DNA of 5,937 nt from Bifidobacterium breve (GTDB taxonomy: Bacteria; Actinomycetota; Acidimicrobiia; Acidimicrobiales; Ilumatobacteraceae), in contig CALPPK020000091.1 in assembly GCA_943325435.2 (NCBI GenBank), positions 1 to 5,937 of the forward strand, in the 5' to 3' direction. Under the pieces are notes generated by a model. That model made no database searches. It was not told where the DNA came from and saw nothing but the letters and a program-made list of their open reading frames with translations. A program made the position numbers and the translations under genes. Each line of letters starts with the position of its first letter. Positions within the stretch are counted from its first letter, which is position 1. Of the stretch, positions 5,877 through 5,937 are shown in pieces.

Positions 5877-5937
5877 TGTCGTTACATTCTTCGCACACTG
5901 AGGCAGGAATGACTCCCCATCGCATGAGGCGAGAAAA
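5876..5937 (+). CDS. Possible next operon gene, 5' fragment only, function unknown
   Basis: An ATG at 5876 shares its A with the mftF stop (TGATG), a classic coupled arrangement, and the frame stays open for 20 codons to the edge. A second in-frame ATG at 5909 has GAGGCAGGA before it, which could serve as a Shine-Dalgarno. The visible residues (MSLHSSHTEAG, then MTPHRMRRE) are polar and basic and match nothing I recognise; there is no nucleotide-binding motif that would suggest mftG. It could be a chance frame: the - strand is also open here (5937 to a stop at 5848-5850). Confidence 0.25.
   Translation, partial: MSLHSSHTEAGMTPHRMRRE

Noticed and set aside
5848..5937. - strand frame entering from the right edge and ending inside mftF (VIPASVCEECND, then SARLNAAR and a stop)
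   Set aside because: Only 29 codons are visible. It would overlap mftF by 29 nt, and the Cys pair alone is not enough evidence. It remains the alternative to the coupled + frame at 5876.
1..5937. CRISPR arrays, insertion sequences, tRNA or rRNA genes
   Set aside because: No spaced repeats, terminal inverted repeats with transposase frames, or RNA gene signatures were seen. The window is almost fully covered by protein genes.

Overview
The window carries a mycofactocin (mft) biosynthesis operon on the + strand, with a divergent zinc alcohol dehydrogenase on the - strand. The identification rests on a 40-residue precursor peptide ending in IDGMCGVY. It is followed at once by an MftB-type RRE protein, a radical-SAM/SPASM maturase (CxxxCxxC plus a Cys-rich C-terminus), a creatininase-family peptidase and a family-2 glycosyltransferase. 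The source is most likely an actinobacterium. Mycofactocin is concentrated in that phylum, candidate promoters have TAnnnT -10 boxes, and GTG starts are common. Base composition looks moderate by eye (about half G+C), which would suit a low-GC lineage such as aquatic Acidimicrobiia better than Mycobacterium; the taxon is a guess.

Layout. 1-960 (-): 5' part of an NDMA-dependent-type zinc alcohol dehydrogenase, running off the left edge. 961-1067: divergent control region with a perfect 8-bp inverted repeat (979-996) and weak candidate promoters for both directions. 1068-1190 mftA; 1206-1475 mftB; 1462-2589 mftC; 2586-3176 a PlsY-type acyl-phosphate:glycerol-3-phosphate acyltransferase; 3186-3818 a DedA-family membrane protein; 3820-4512 mftE; 4509-5876 mftF. 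A further frame starting at 5876 runs off the right edge. All + genes overlap or lie within 15 nt of each other, so they look like one transcript with extensive translational coupling.

How the genes work together, from established mycofactocin biochemistry: MftB presents the MftA leader to MftC. MftC oxidatively decarboxylates the C-terminal Tyr and cross-links it to the preceding Val. MftE releases the Val-Tyr derived core, MftD normally oxidises it to premycofactocin, and MftF adds the glucose chain. The finished redox cofactor re-oxidises nicotinamide held inside dehydrogenases like the divergent one here.

The unusual point is the middle of the operon. The slot between mftC and mftE, where mftD usually sits, is filled by two membrane-protein genes of lipid type (plsY-like and dedA-like), joined to both neighbours by overlap or a 1-nt gap. 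No mftD, mftR or mftG is visible. Either mftD lies elsewhere, or this lineage finishes or localises the cofactor differently.
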